The notes under the pieces were generated by a model, which saw nothing but the letters and a program-made list of their open reading frames with translations, was not told the origin of the DNA and did no database searches. 20,640 bases of DNA from contig JALNZQ010000017.1 in NCBI GenBank assembly GCA_023229165.1, forward strand, positions 1-20,640, read 5' to 3'. This document shows positions 6,446 through 13,848 of the stretch, one piece after another (positions within the stretch are counted from its first letter, which is position 1; each line of letters opens with the position of its first letter). The stretch comes from Methanothrix sp. GTDB lineage: Archaea > Halobacteriota > Methanosarcinia > Methanotrichales > Methanotrichaceae. The position numbers and the translations under genes are program-made.

Positions 6446-7288
6446 CTATTTTTTAATGCATTTTACATATATCCTGTAGCCCAGGAGATTAAGCCCCTTC
6501 CCGGGCAGAATCCGGCGCACCAGCATGCGGGAGAGCCTCTCCTGAAAAAATCCCGGATCGATGACCGGCCGCCAGCGGCTCATGAAGAGATATCCCTGGC
6601 AGGGCTTGAAGTCAAAGCCCCGGAATGAGAGGACGGTAAAGCCCGCCTCCTGCAGTGAACTTTGAAACTCCGCAGGCGAGACATATTCAGGTGGATTTAT
6701 CGGTTCCCGGAAGAGATGCTTTCTGATCAGGGTATAGTGGGAGACGCGGGAAAAGAAGTCCACCACCAGGACCCCTTCCGGTTTTAAAACGCGATAAAAT
6801 TCCTGCAAGGCCCTTGTTGCTGCCTGGGTGTTGGGCAGACAAGTGAGAACGCCGCTGCTTACCACCCGGTCGAAGGACCGGTCCTGGAAAGGCAGGCTGG
6901 TCACAGAGCCCTGCAAGAATCCGGCCCTCTCATCGCCCCTGGATCGAAGAGCCGCACGGCCCAGCATATTGCCGGAGAAATCCATGCCAACGATCTGCAA
7001 ATCTGACCTATCTGCTTTTTCTCTGCCCGTCTTATTTTTCAGGGCTCGCAGGAGCAGGTTACCATTGCCGCATCCGGCATCCAGGACCCGGCCCTGTGCC
7101 CCGGAAAAGCAGAACCTGGATGCTTCCTCCTCGAAGTCCCCCATCATCTTCAATATGAAATCCGGCGTATCATCCGGCAGGTCGCGCGCCAGCTTGAGGT
7201 CAATCTCTTCTCCACACCTCTTCTGATCCTCCCAGAACTCCAGCTCCTCCTTCTGCAGGCGGCAGTCCGTCTCCATGGGCTTCTTCAC
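6446..7288 (-). CDS. SAM-dependent class I methyltransferase
   Basis: A 280-residue soluble protein with a Rossmann-type methyltransferase core. Motif I is VLDAGCGNGNLL near residue 70, motif II/III is IVGMDFSGNML, and the segment FQDRSFDRVVSSGVLTCLPN with EFYRVLKPEGVLVVDFF is the classic Methyltransf_11 post-motif region. The N-terminal 55 residues are charged and probably helical; the C-terminal part is rich in Arg and aromatic residues. The substrate cannot be read from the sequence. The GTG at 7288 lies about 28 bases from a TATA-like ATTAATAATT (7311-7320 region), which suggests a nearly leaderless transcript; ATG 7276 is the alternative. It converges with the DUF1646 gene. Confidence 0.85.
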   Translation of the reverse strand: MKKPMETDCRLQKEELEFWEDQKRCGEEIDLKLARDLPDDTPDFILKMMGDFEEEASRFCFSGAQGRVLDAGCGNGNLLLRALKNKTGREKADRSDLQIVGMDFSGNMLGRAALRSRGDERAGFLQGSVTSLPFQDRSFDRVVSSGVLTCLPNTQAATRALQEFYRVLKPEGVLVVDFFSRVSHYTLIRKHLFREPINPPEYVSPAEFQSSLQEAGFTVLSFRGFDFKPCQGYLFMSRWRPVIDPGFFQERLSRMLVRRILPGKGLNLLGYRIYVKCIKK

Positions 7289-7376
7289 GAGGCTATCGAG
7301 GTGATGTGAGAATTATTAATAGTTTGTCAGAAGAATTGTATATGGGCGCAAATCCTCTTGTCTCAGTGAAGACACT

Positions 7377-8099
7377 CTAGACCATGGATTCCCATACCGC
7401 TTTCTGCAGCATGGCAATTACAGGCAGCTTTATGATTATGGCCAGCTTTTCACCACTCATTGTGCCGATGACTATCGATGACCGGCCGTCGGCAATCATC
7501 AGGGCGTCTATGCTGTTGCGAGAGCCGTCGATAATGCTGTCTTTAAAGAACCTCTCCGATCCCTCTCTCATCTCCAGGACCTCGAAGCCCGAGTCCTCAA
7601 ACTTCTCTTTTCGGTCGACCTTGATCTGCAGGCCGACCACTTTTTTCAGTTCAGCTCTGTGCTCAGTCAGAAGGTCAGGGCTTCTGCAGAAGACGATCAG
7701 CTCTTGTTCAACCTTGCTGAGAAAATCCCTGATCCGGTTCTTTATGCCCCACTCGCTGCGAACGCACCAGACCGGAGAGCTGCCGTGCGCCTCCAGATTG
7801 AGGCTCAAAAGCTCACTGGTGGACCGGTCGATGCAGGCCACCAGCTCATCTCTCAGCCTTTCCATGACCCTATCCGGTTCCACTGCCCGGTAGTATGTGG
7901 GTGAGCCCTGCACAAACTCCACAAAGCCCTTGCTGCCCAGATCTCTCAGGATGTCATAAATCCTGGTTCTGGGAACGCCGCATAGTTCGTGTACCTCTCT
8001 GGCAGTAGCCTCGCCCATGCCTACCAGTGTGGCATATGCTTTGGCCTCATATTCCGTAAGTCCCAGCTTTCGCAAGCCCTCTACTATTTCTTCTTGCAT
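7377..8099 (-). CDS. TrmB family transcriptional regulator
   Basis: A 240-residue TrmB-type regulator. The N-terminal 70 residues form the typical winged helix (LRKLGLTEYEAKAYATLVGMGEATAREV, then GVPRTRIYDILRDLGSKGFVEF with the recognition helix around PRTRIYD). A helical linker follows, and then a C-terminal effector domain (KVEQELIVFCRSPDLL to the end) of the TrmB regulatory/PLD-like type. Homologues sense sugars in Thermococcales, but the ligand here is unknown. It is divergent from the COG1361-ABC exporter operon, 81 bases away, and a perfect inverted repeat at 8099-8119 overlaps its own start codon. Control of both itself and the exporter is therefore likely. TATA (CTATTTAAC, about 8131-8123) places the transcript start at or within a few bases of the ATG. 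Confidence 0.9.
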   Translation of the reverse strand: MQEEIVEGLRKLGLTEYEAKAYATLVGMGEATAREVHELCGVPRTRIYDILRDLGSKGFVEFVQGSPTYYRAVEPDRVMERLRDELVACIDRSTSELLSLNLEAHGSSPVWCVRSEWGIKNRIRDFLSKVEQELIVFCRSPDLLTEHRAELKKVVGLQIKVDRKEKFEDSGFEVLEMREGSERFFKDSIIDGSRNSIDALMIADGRSSIVIGTMSGEKLAIIIKLPVIAMLQKAVWESMV

Positions 8100-8119
8100 T
8101 GTAACTCAATTCGTTACAA
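8099..8119. promoter_or_regulatory. Inverted-repeat operator between trmB-like gene and exporter operon
   Basis: TTGTAAC, seven bases, GTTACAA: a perfect palindrome with 7-base arms. It covers the first base of the regulator's start codon and its predicted transcription start, and it directly abuts the AAAGTTAAATAG TATA region of the rightward gene (about 8121-8131), where the TFB recognition element would be. A dimer bound here could block both promoters. The TrmB-like neighbour is the obvious candidate binder. Confidence 0.7.
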
Positions 8120-8180
8120 CAAAGTTAAATAGATTGTTGCTGCATCATTATTGGTTTAGCATCCATCAGGGCGGATTTAA

Positions 8181-9272
8181 ATGACAAACAAACATCCGGG
8201 CGATAGCATTCGATATACCCCTTCAGCAGTTGGGTCGTGCTTCCTTGTTTTGGCACTGCTCACGCTCTGCCTTTCGTCTTCGCAGGCCATCGAGGCCGGT
8301 GCGCCCATTCCTCCCGAGGAGTTCGGGGACGACTACTACAAAGTATACGGAACTCCCAATCTTACTCTCTCCCTGGAACGCTCTAATGTCGATCAGGGTG
8401 AGGAGACATCTCTCTTTTTAACGCTGACCAACCGAGGAAGGATAACCTCTTTCCAGGCAAATGAGGAGCCCGGTGCCAATAAACGAGAGGAGCTCTTAGC
8501 GGCACAAAAGGAGCAGGAGCTGGAAAAGCAGAGGACCATCGCCCAGGATGTATCCATCCTTCTTTTGGCCGAGAACGAGAGCGCCATTGACATAAAGCGT
8601 GCTGTGGCCTTTCCCGGCAACATTCGCGAGGGCCAGACCTCCGCCCGGCTGGAGTTTCCCATTGAGGCTTACAAGAATACAAAGCCCGGCCGATACCGGC
8701 TTGATGCCATCGTTAATTACACTTATCAGAGGGACGTGGCTGCGAAAGGGGATGAGGACCGTCCGGAGAATCCGGATGTCTTCTACTGGTATGACAGTCT
8801 CAGCCAGACCATTCCCATAACCCTGATTGTAGAGCGAAGAAGCAACGTGCAGTTTGAGATCCTTGATGTCAGCCCTTCCTTCCTGGCGGCGGGCTCCAAG
8901 GATAATGTGATCAAGATCCGCATAAAAAATGTGGGCCATGATACTGCGAAAGACCTGGTGGCCCGAATGCGTCCGGAGAGCGGCCTTTATGTGAGCGTGG
9001 ACGAGTCGCCGATAGCGGCCTTGCCGCCGCAGCAGGAGGCGGAGCTGCTCTTTAAGATGGATGTCTCCAAGGATGCCGTGCCCGGCAAAATGTATCAGCT
9101 CAAGGTTCTCTTCGAGTTTTCCGATAGCTATCGGGATGATCTCTCCGACGAGGAGTTTGCCTATCTAAAGATCGAGCAGCAGAGCATAGGCCGACCGTGG
9201 GCAGCCGTCCTTCTCATCGTTGTGCTGGCCGTCGTCCTGATCGTAGTAGTCAAGAGAAGGAGCAAGAGCTGA
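8181..9272 (+). CDS. COG1361-type surface protein with signal peptide and C-terminal anchor, ABC-exporter partner
   Basis: A 363-residue exported protein. A hydrophobic signal (SCFLVLALLTLCLSSSQA, ending near residue 37) is followed by an extracellular region of two beta-sandwich modules. The first includes TLSLERSNVDQGEETSLFLTLTNRG and a charged helical insert (EELLAAQKEQELEKQRTI); the second is VQFEILDVSPSFLAAGSKDN with IRIKNVGHDTAKDL, the NEW3/CARDB-like pattern of COG1361. A C-terminal helix (about residues 337-358) and a KRRSKS tail anchor it in the membrane. It is the first gene of an operon with an ABC ATPase (six bases downstream) and permease, so it probably acts as the outward-facing partner of that exporter. 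GGGCGG precedes the ATG. Confidence 0.8.
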   Translation: MTNKHPGDSIRYTPSAVGSCFLVLALLTLCLSSSQAIEAGAPIPPEEFGDDYYKVYGTPNLTLSLERSNVDQGEETSLFLTLTNRGRITSFQANEEPGANKREELLAAQKEQELEKQRTIAQDVSILLLAENESAIDIKRAVAFPGNIREGQTSARLEFPIEAYKNTKPGRYRLDAIVNYTYQRDVAAKGDEDRPENPDVFYWYDSLSQTIPITLIVERRSNVQFEILDVSPSFLAAGSKDNVIKIRIKNVGHDTAKDLVARMRPESGLYVSVDESPIAALPPQQEAELLFKMDVSKDAVPGKMYQLKVLFEFSDSYRDDLSDEEFAYLKIEQQSIGRPWAAVLLIVVLAVVLIVVVKRRSKS

Positions 9273-9278
9273 AGGAAC

Positions 9279-10202
9279 ATGGCCGGGAGGAGAATGGTGT
9301 TGGGAATGCAGTCGGCAATTTCTGCGCGGGGTGTGACCAAAAGCTTCGGGCGGCAGCGGGTCTTGGACAACCTTACTGTGGACATACCCTCCGGTGTGAC
9401 CTACTGCCTGCTCGGGCCAAACGGTTCGGGCAAGACCACCTTCATCCGAGCCATCGTCCGGCTGCTGCACCTGGATGGGGGAGAGATGTCCGTGCTGGGC
9501 CGGCCCGTCTCCGAAGTTGATAAGATCTACTCCCAGATCGGTTACATGACCCAGCATAAAGCCCTCTATCCCGACCTGACGGTGCAGGAGAATATGGAGT
9601 TTTATGCCGGGCTTTATGGCCTGTACAAGCAACAGAGAGTGGCGAGGCTCGATGAGCTGCTCAGAATGGTCGATCTCTTGGAGCACCGCGGCCGTCTGGC
9701 GGGAGCGCTCTCCGGCGGCATGTACCAGAGGCTCTCTTTGGCCTGCACCCTCATCCACGAGCCCAAGCTGCTATTGCTGGATGAGCCCACCGTGGGCGTC
9801 GATCCCCGGCTGCGGCAAACATTCTGGGATTACTTCGAGAGGCTCACGCAGGAGGGCAAGACGGTGCTCATCACCACCCACCTCATGGATGAGGCGGAGA
9901 AGTGCCAGATGGTGGGCTACATGCGCGCTGGGAGGATGGCGGCAGAGGGTACGCCTGAGGAGATCTTGCGCCTGGCCGGGCTGCGGCCCATCCTGCGGCT
10001 CTGGCTGGCCGAGCCGGAGAGGGACGCAGCTCTTCTCCGAGCAGAGGGTTATGAGATCGATGTCGTTGGTGGAGTCGTGCTTGTCCGCCTGGAAGGCCAT
10101 GCCCAGATCAAAGAGGTCCTGTCCAACGTCTCGCCTCTGGATATGAGGCTGGCGGAGCCCAAGCTGGAAGAAGCATTTCTGCGTCTCTCGGAGGCGGCAT
10201 GA
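9279..10202 (+). CDS. ABC transporter ATP-binding protein (ABC-2 exporter type)
   Basis: The ATPase of an ABC-2-type exporter. All nucleotide-binding motifs are intact: Walker A GPNGSGKTT (about residues 46-54), Q-loop region YMTQHKALYPDLTVQENM, signature LSGGM (144-148), Walker B LLLLDEP (164-170) and switch His in LITTHLMDEAEKC. The C-terminal 90 residues form the accessory domain common in CcmA/DrrA-like ATPases. The start is uncertain: ATG 9279 opens the frame, but the strong GGAGG at 9286-9290 better suits GTG 9297 or TTG 9300. The stop overlaps the permease start by four bases (ATGA), so translation is coupled. The substrate is not known. Confidence 0.93.
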   Translation: MAGRRMVLGMQSAISARGVTKSFGRQRVLDNLTVDIPSGVTYCLLGPNGSGKTTFIRAIVRLLHLDGGEMSVLGRPVSEVDKIYSQIGYMTQHKALYPDLTVQENMEFYAGLYGLYKQQRVARLDELLRMVDLLEHRGRLAGALSGGMYQRLSLACTLIHEPKLLLLDEPTVGVDPRLRQTFWDYFERLTQEGKTVLITTHLMDEAEKCQMVGYMRAGRMAAEGTPEEILRLAGLRPILRLWLAEPERDAALLRAEGYEIDVVGGVVLVRLEGHAQIKEVLSNVSPLDMRLAEPKLEEAFLRLSEAA

Positions 10203-11275
10203 GCCACAGCCCGGAGCGCGCGGGCGTGGTGGCCCTGCGCGTCATTCGCCAGCTCAAAAGAGACCGGCGCACCATCGGCCTGATCGTCTTCGCCCCCATC
10301 GTACTCATGATTCTCTTCGGCTATGCCCTCTCCGGAGATATGAGCGGCGTCACTTTAGGGCTGGTGGACGGGGGTGGACACGCGGGCCTGCGCTCGCACC
10401 TGGAATCGATCCAGGACTTCGATGTCCTTTACCTGGGCTCGGAGTCGGATGCAGAAAGGCTCATCTCGGAAGGGCAGCTGGACGGGGCAGCGGTACTGGG
10501 GCCGGATGAGGTGCAGGTGCTATTGGACGCCAGCAGCCTGCAGATCGCGGGAGCCATTGCCGCGGCGGTGCAGGCGGGAGCGGCAAAGGAAAGGGCCGGC
10601 CTGGAGACGGCAGGCCGGCAGTTGGGGGAGGAAAGCGCGATCGTAATGCGCTACATCTTCGGCTATGACCTGGAGATGATGGACACAGTGGGCCCGGCCA
10701 TTTTGGGCCTGGTGGTATTCTTCTTCACCTTCATCAACGCCGCCATAGCCTTCATCCGGGAGAGATCGCAGGGGACGCTGGAGAAGTTCATGGTCTCGCC
10801 CCTCAGCCGGGTGGAGATGGTCTCCGGCTACGTGCTGGGCTTCTCTCTATTTACCCTGCTGCAATCTGCCACCACTCTATTCGTAGTAACTGCTCTCTTT
10901 AAAGTGCCCCTGCGCGGCAGCGCTCTCACTGCACTGGCGGTTGTGCTCTTGCTGGGCGCGGGCGCTCTTGTCCTGGGCTGCTTCTTCTCCAACTTTGCTC
11001 GAAGCGAGTTTCAGGTGGTGCAGTTCATACCCCTCATCATCACGCCTCAGATTGTGCTTTGCGGCATCTGGTGGCCCCTGCAATCTGTGCCCGAGTTCAT
11101 CCGGCCCTTCTCCTACATGCTTCCCCTCACCTATGCCGCCCATGCCCTGCGGGCGGTTATGCTCAAGGGCGCGGGCATAGGCGACATCCTTTATCCCGAC
11201 CTGCTGGCGCTGGGCATATTTTTCCTGATCTTCTTTGCAGCCGCGACGCTCATGCTGAGAAGAGAGGTGGGATGA
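10199..11275 (+). CDS. ABC-2 type transporter permease
   Basis: A 358-residue membrane permease. One helix near the N-terminus (TIGLIVFAPIVLMILFGYAL) is followed by an extracytoplasmic domain of about 130 residues, which starts SGDMSGVTLGLVDGG. Five further helices come next, including AILGLVVFFFTFINAAIAFI and the C-terminal ILYPDLLALGIFFLIFFAAATLML. The conserved motif RERSQGTLEKFMVSPLSRVEMVSGY and the late LPLTYAAHALRAVML are typical of the DrrB/YhhJ-type ABC-2 family. It pairs with the upstream ATPase by a four-base overlap. Both a small-molecule and a lipid/glycan export role are possible; nothing in the sequence decides. Confidence 0.92.
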   Translation: MSHSPERAGVVALRVIRQLKRDRRTIGLIVFAPIVLMILFGYALSGDMSGVTLGLVDGGGHAGLRSHLESIQDFDVLYLGSESDAERLISEGQLDGAAVLGPDEVQVLLDASSLQIAGAIAAAVQAGAAKERAGLETAGRQLGEESAIVMRYIFGYDLEMMDTVGPAILGLVVFFFTFINAAIAFIRERSQGTLEKFMVSPLSRVEMVSGYVLGFSLFTLLQSATTLFVVTALFKVPLRGSALTALAVVLLLGAGALVLGCFFSNFARSEFQVVQFIPLIITPQIVLCGIWWPLQSVPEFIRPFSYMLPLTYAAHALRAVMLKGAGIGDILYPDLLALGIFFLIFFAAATLMLRREVG

Positions 11276-11329
11276 GTTAATGGCGATCCCTGGTGATTCT
11301 TCAGGGTCAGGCTCTTGGAAGTGGATGAG

Positions 11330-11449
11330 ATGATCCAGAATCGTTTTGAAGCTGAATATATAGGCTCTAAAGAAAATGAGCAGTGGCCTGCAGTGTTCTG
11401 GCTAGAACAGGTGAATATTTCTAGAAACGCCACCAGCTCTTTGCCCTAG
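11330..11449 (+). pseudogene. Possible gene remnant or 39-codon ORF
   Basis: The 187-base gap after the permease contains a frame with normal-looking amino-acid composition, starting MIQNRFEAEYIGSKENEQWP and ending ISRNATSSLP. It is open from 11294 (after a TGA) to TAG 11447-11449, with TTG 11315 and ATG 11330 as possible starts. There is no recognisable ribosome binding site or promoter. The composition looks like real protein rather than chance, so it may be a remnant of a longer gene or a short gene in its own right. I recognise no family. Confidence 0.3.
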
Positions 11450-11462
11450 CCCGGTGGCAAGC

Positions 11463-11999
11463 TTACTGCATGCCCAAGCGTTCCTTTATCGCTCGGACAT
11501 CGGCCTGTACCTGTCTAAGAGTCATCCCATATCCTGGTTGAATGTCCTCTCTCAAGCCATTAATTTCTTCGAACGTCGCGTCTGTGGTTTTCCGCACCGC
11601 TTTGATCTCATTCAGGATTTGCGGAGTGACTGCGGTATTCTTCCTTACTTCATGCATGCTGTCTCTTAGGTCAAGAAGTACGGAGATAGCCTTGTTCAAT
11701 TGGACTGTGGCGCAGAACTGAGCATACTCTCCAATTTTCATGACTTCTCCCTCGAAGTCATCAAAGACGATATTTGACACTTCCGAGCGAGCGGGGCGCT
11801 CGGTCTCTATCTGGTTACAAAATGCTTTGATTGCCGCTTCGTCACCATCCGCAAAGACTACGACTTCTTCGCCTTCGCTGCTTTTTGTATTATGTGCCTC
11901 GAACATTCTGATTCTGTTGGACATGGCAATGCCCAACAGGATGTATCTGTAGCCCACGTCATGCACTTTGGGACCGATTATCTTGATTTTCAGCTTCAT
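11463..11999 (-). CDS. Acylphosphatase-like domain with C-terminal coiled coil
   Basis: A 178-residue protein. The first 95 residues follow the acylphosphatase alpha/beta pattern: KIKIIGPKVHDVGYRYILLGIA corresponds to the phosphate loop, with the catalytic Arg of (Q)GVGFR kept as DVGYR. AHNTKSSEGEEVVVFADGDEAAIKAF corresponds to the segment with the catalytic Asn. The loop lacks the usual GRVQG glycines and the Asn segment is longer, so activity is doubtful. The remaining 80 residues are helical with coiled-coil character (LLDLRDSMHEVRKN, LNEIKAVRKTTDATFEEING, QVQADVRAIKERL). The fusion suggests an oligomeric binding protein rather than a simple enzyme. It stands alone, convergent with the exporter operon. 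Confidence 0.6.
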   Translation of the reverse strand: MKLKIKIIGPKVHDVGYRYILLGIAMSNRIRMFEAHNTKSSEGEEVVVFADGDEAAIKAFCNQIETERPARSEVSNIVFDDFEGEVMKIGEYAQFCATVQLNKAISVLLDLRDSMHEVRKNTAVTPQILNEIKAVRKTTDATFEEINGLREDIQPGYGMTLRQVQADVRAIKERLGMQ

Positions 12000-12109
12000 G
12001 TTCGTTCTTAGTATGTGTTCGTTGGGCTATTTGGTTGTTTCCTCGATAAGAGAACGCTGGTGAGCAACTGAAGGACCCAGATCAGTCGTCTCTCGTCTCG
12101 CAACCCGTC

Positions 12110-12937
12110 TCACGTCAGCTTGCTCTTCACCTTAGCGTAAAACCCGTCCCTGGCCGCCACTTTCACAAACCTGGCCGGAGTCTCGGCCTTGCTTATGATC
12201 ACCTTATCCTTGGAAGATATTGTGGTCGAGCTCTGGCCGTCCACCACCACCAGCGCCTCCTTGCCCGGCAGCTTGAGCCGAACCTCAATGACGCTGTCTC
12301 CCGGAATCACCCAGGGGCGAGAGGAGAGCTTGAAGGGAGCCATGGGGACCAGCACAATGGCATCCACCCTGGGATCGACGATGGGCCCGCCTGCGGACAT
12401 GGCATAGGCTGTGGAGCCGGTGGCAGTGGCGATGATAACCCCGTCCGCCCGGAAATCCTCCATGAGCGACCCGTCCACTATGATCTCAAACTCAATCATC
12501 TTGGCCGGGCTGGCAGTTAAAAAGGCGATCTCATTGGTAGCACAGGGCAGGCAAACGCCGTTAAGGAGCAACTTCAGGCGGGAGCGTTCGTCCACGTCAA
12601 AGCCCGACAGGAGCCTTTTTAGAGTCTCAATGGCGTCTTTCGGCTCCACATCCACTAAAAAGCCGAGCGTGCCCATGTTTATGCCCAGAATTGGTGCCGG
12701 ATCGACCATCTTGTGAATGGTGCGCAGAATTGTTCCGTCTCCTCCTACCGAGACTATAAAGTCCACCTTCTGCCGCTCCATATCCGCTACGCTCGTGCCA
12801 GGCCTGCCGATTTGTAGTGCCAGATCCTCATCCACGAAGATCTCTGTGCCCCTTCCAACACACTCGATCTGATAGATGAGCATCTGCACCAGACGAGCCG
12901 ACTCCGGCTGCTGTCGGGAGACAAAGCCTATCTTAAT
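12110..12937 (-). CDS. nadK: NAD kinase, apparently starting at ATT
   Basis: NAD kinase makes NADP from NAD. It shows the GGDGT motif near residues 65-69 (FIVSVGGDGTILR), the NE motif (ATNEIAFLT) and the glycine-rich GSTAYAMSAGGPIVDP. The nearest ordinary start, GTG 12889, would delete the first beta strand (KIGFVSRQQPESARLV), which every NAD kinase needs. Extending the frame leads to ATT at 12937, eight bases after a GGAGG and overlapping the upstream gene's TAA by one base; no ATG/GTG/TTG exists between the upstream in-frame stop and 12889. I therefore annotate an ATT start, giving 275 residues. It is cotranscribed with the IMPase/NADP phosphatase; in Methanocaldococcus the two activities are fused in one protein. 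Confidence 0.9.
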   Translation of the reverse strand: MKIGFVSRQQPESARLVQMLIYQIECVGRGTEIFVDEDLALQIGRPGTSVADMERQKVDFIVSVGGDGTILRTIHKMVDPAPILGINMGTLGFLVDVEPKDAIETLKRLLSGFDVDERSRLKLLLNGVCLPCATNEIAFLTASPAKMIEFEIIVDGSLMEDFRADGVIIATATGSTAYAMSAGGPIVDPRVDAIVLVPMAPFKLSSRPWVIPGDSVIEVRLKLPGKEALVVVDGQSSTTISSKDKVIISKAETPARFVKVAARDGFYAKVKSKLT

Positions 12938-13751
12938 TTTGGCCGCCTCCTATGAGCCTGAGCAGTTCCGCATGTCGCAGGCCATTGGATCCAATTAAGT
13001 CCCTCTTCTGCCACATGTTGCCGTCCAATTGGAGCGCGTTTCCTAAGCCGTCGGTCACCACTCCCCCCGCCTCCTCCAGGATGATCTTTCCTGCAGCGAT
13101 GTCCACCACCCTCATCATGCCCCGCAGGTCTATGAAGGCATCCAGCCGTCCGGAAGCGACGAGCGCCATTTCCAGGGCGGTGCTGCCTAAGGTGCGAATG
13201 CGGCGCACAGTGTCGCCGATGGCCGCGATCCTCCCGGTATGGGGCCGCAGGGTGTAAGCGGAGATGCTGAAATGGGGGAGGTCCTCATTGGACGAGACAT
13301 GCAGGCTGCCTCCCGGTCGAGCATATGCCCCCCGGCCAGCTTCCGCATAGAAGCTTGTCCCACCCGCCAGGTCGCAGATATAGCCGAAATGAAAATCGCC
13401 CCGGCTCAGGTAGATCGATACGGAGTAGAAGGGAATGCCGGAGATGGCATTGAAGGTGCCGTCCAGGGGATCGAGGTGCAGGAAATAGTCGGGCTTCTCG
13501 CCGATGGTGACCTCGCCGATCTCCTCGCTGAGCACCTTAAAGCCCAGGCCCGAGGCACGCAGCGTATCGAGAACGGCATTCTCGGCGGCCCGGTCGATTT
13601 GCTTGGTGGGTGTGCCGTCCGCACCCATCTTCACCATCAGGCCGCCGGCCGACGTGCCTGCCATATCTTCCACAGCCGCAGCCACGGCTTTAGCTGCATT
13701 ATCGCACAGTATTTTTAAATCGCTGCCTTGGGGGGAAAGTCGCTCGCTCAT
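12933..13751 (-). CDS. Inositol monophosphatase/FBPase family, probable NADP phosphatase
   Basis: A 272-residue Mg2+-dependent phosphatase of the IMPase/FBPase type. Metal-binding motifs are intact: LSEEIG (about residues 74-79), DPLDGTFNA (about 94-102) and VVDIAAGKIILEEAGG near residue 210. Archaeal members act on inositol phosphate, fructose-1,6-bisphosphate and NADP. Sitting directly before NAD kinase in an overlapping operon points to NADP phosphatase, as in the fused Methanocaldococcus enzyme, though FBPase activity is also possible. I prefer ATG 13751 to the upstream GTG 13775 because the TATA box at 13776-13784 would place the transcript start near 13755, downstream of the GTG. Confidence 0.9.
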   Translation of the reverse strand: MSERLSPQGSDLKILCDNAAKAVAAAVEDMAGTSAGGLMVKMGADGTPTKQIDRAAENAVLDTLRASGLGFKVLSEEIGEVTIGEKPDYFLHLDPLDGTFNAISGIPFYSVSIYLSRGDFHFGYICDLAGGTSFYAEAGRGAYARPGGSLHVSSNEDLPHFSISAYTLRPHTGRIAAIGDTVRRIRTLGSTALEMALVASGRLDAFIDLRGMMRVVDIAAGKIILEEAGGVVTDGLGNALQLDGNMWQKRDLIGSNGLRHAELLRLIGGGQN

Positions 13752-13775
13752 CCCTTTCCAGAGAGGCATGCCCAC

Positions 13776-13784
13776 TATAAAAGT
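13776..13784 (-). promoter_or_regulatory. TATA box of the phosphatase-NAD kinase operon
   Basis: On the minus strand CTTTTATAG lies about 25 bases before the predicted transcript start near 13755, a few bases from ATG 13751. The mRNA would be nearly leaderless. This box argues against the GTG at 13775 as the start codon. Confidence 0.55.
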
Positions 13785-13806
13785 TTCTCACTTGAGATCA
13801 AAAAGC

Positions 13807-13815
13807 TTTATAAAA
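13807..13815 (+). promoter_or_regulatory. TATA box of the symporter operon
   Basis: TTTATAAAA is centred about 25 bases before a predicted start near 13836. That gives a short leader ahead of the small membrane protein. It lies back to back with the TATA box of the leftward phosphatase operon. Confidence 0.6.
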
Positions 13816-13848
13816 TGCCAATTTGTAACATGCTATCACGCAACAATC

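Noticed and set aside
9165..9758. 197-codon minus-strand frame opposite the ABC ATPase
   Set aside because: Antisense to an intact conserved gene with all ATPase motifs; composition (His, Pro, Gly, Gln) is typical of an antisense shadow.
12000..12023. Direct repeat GTTCGTT upstream of the acylphosphatase-like gene
   Set aside because: Only seven bases in two copies, with no symmetry or relation to a clear TATA box; too weak to call.
13239..13718. 159-codon plus-strand frame opposite the IMPase gene
   Set aside because: The opposite strand carries intact metal-binding motifs; this frame has no promoter or family features.
13752..13775. Upstream GTG extending the IMPase by eight residues
   Set aside because: It lies directly against the TATA box at 13776-13784, so it would be upstream of the predicted transcript start.
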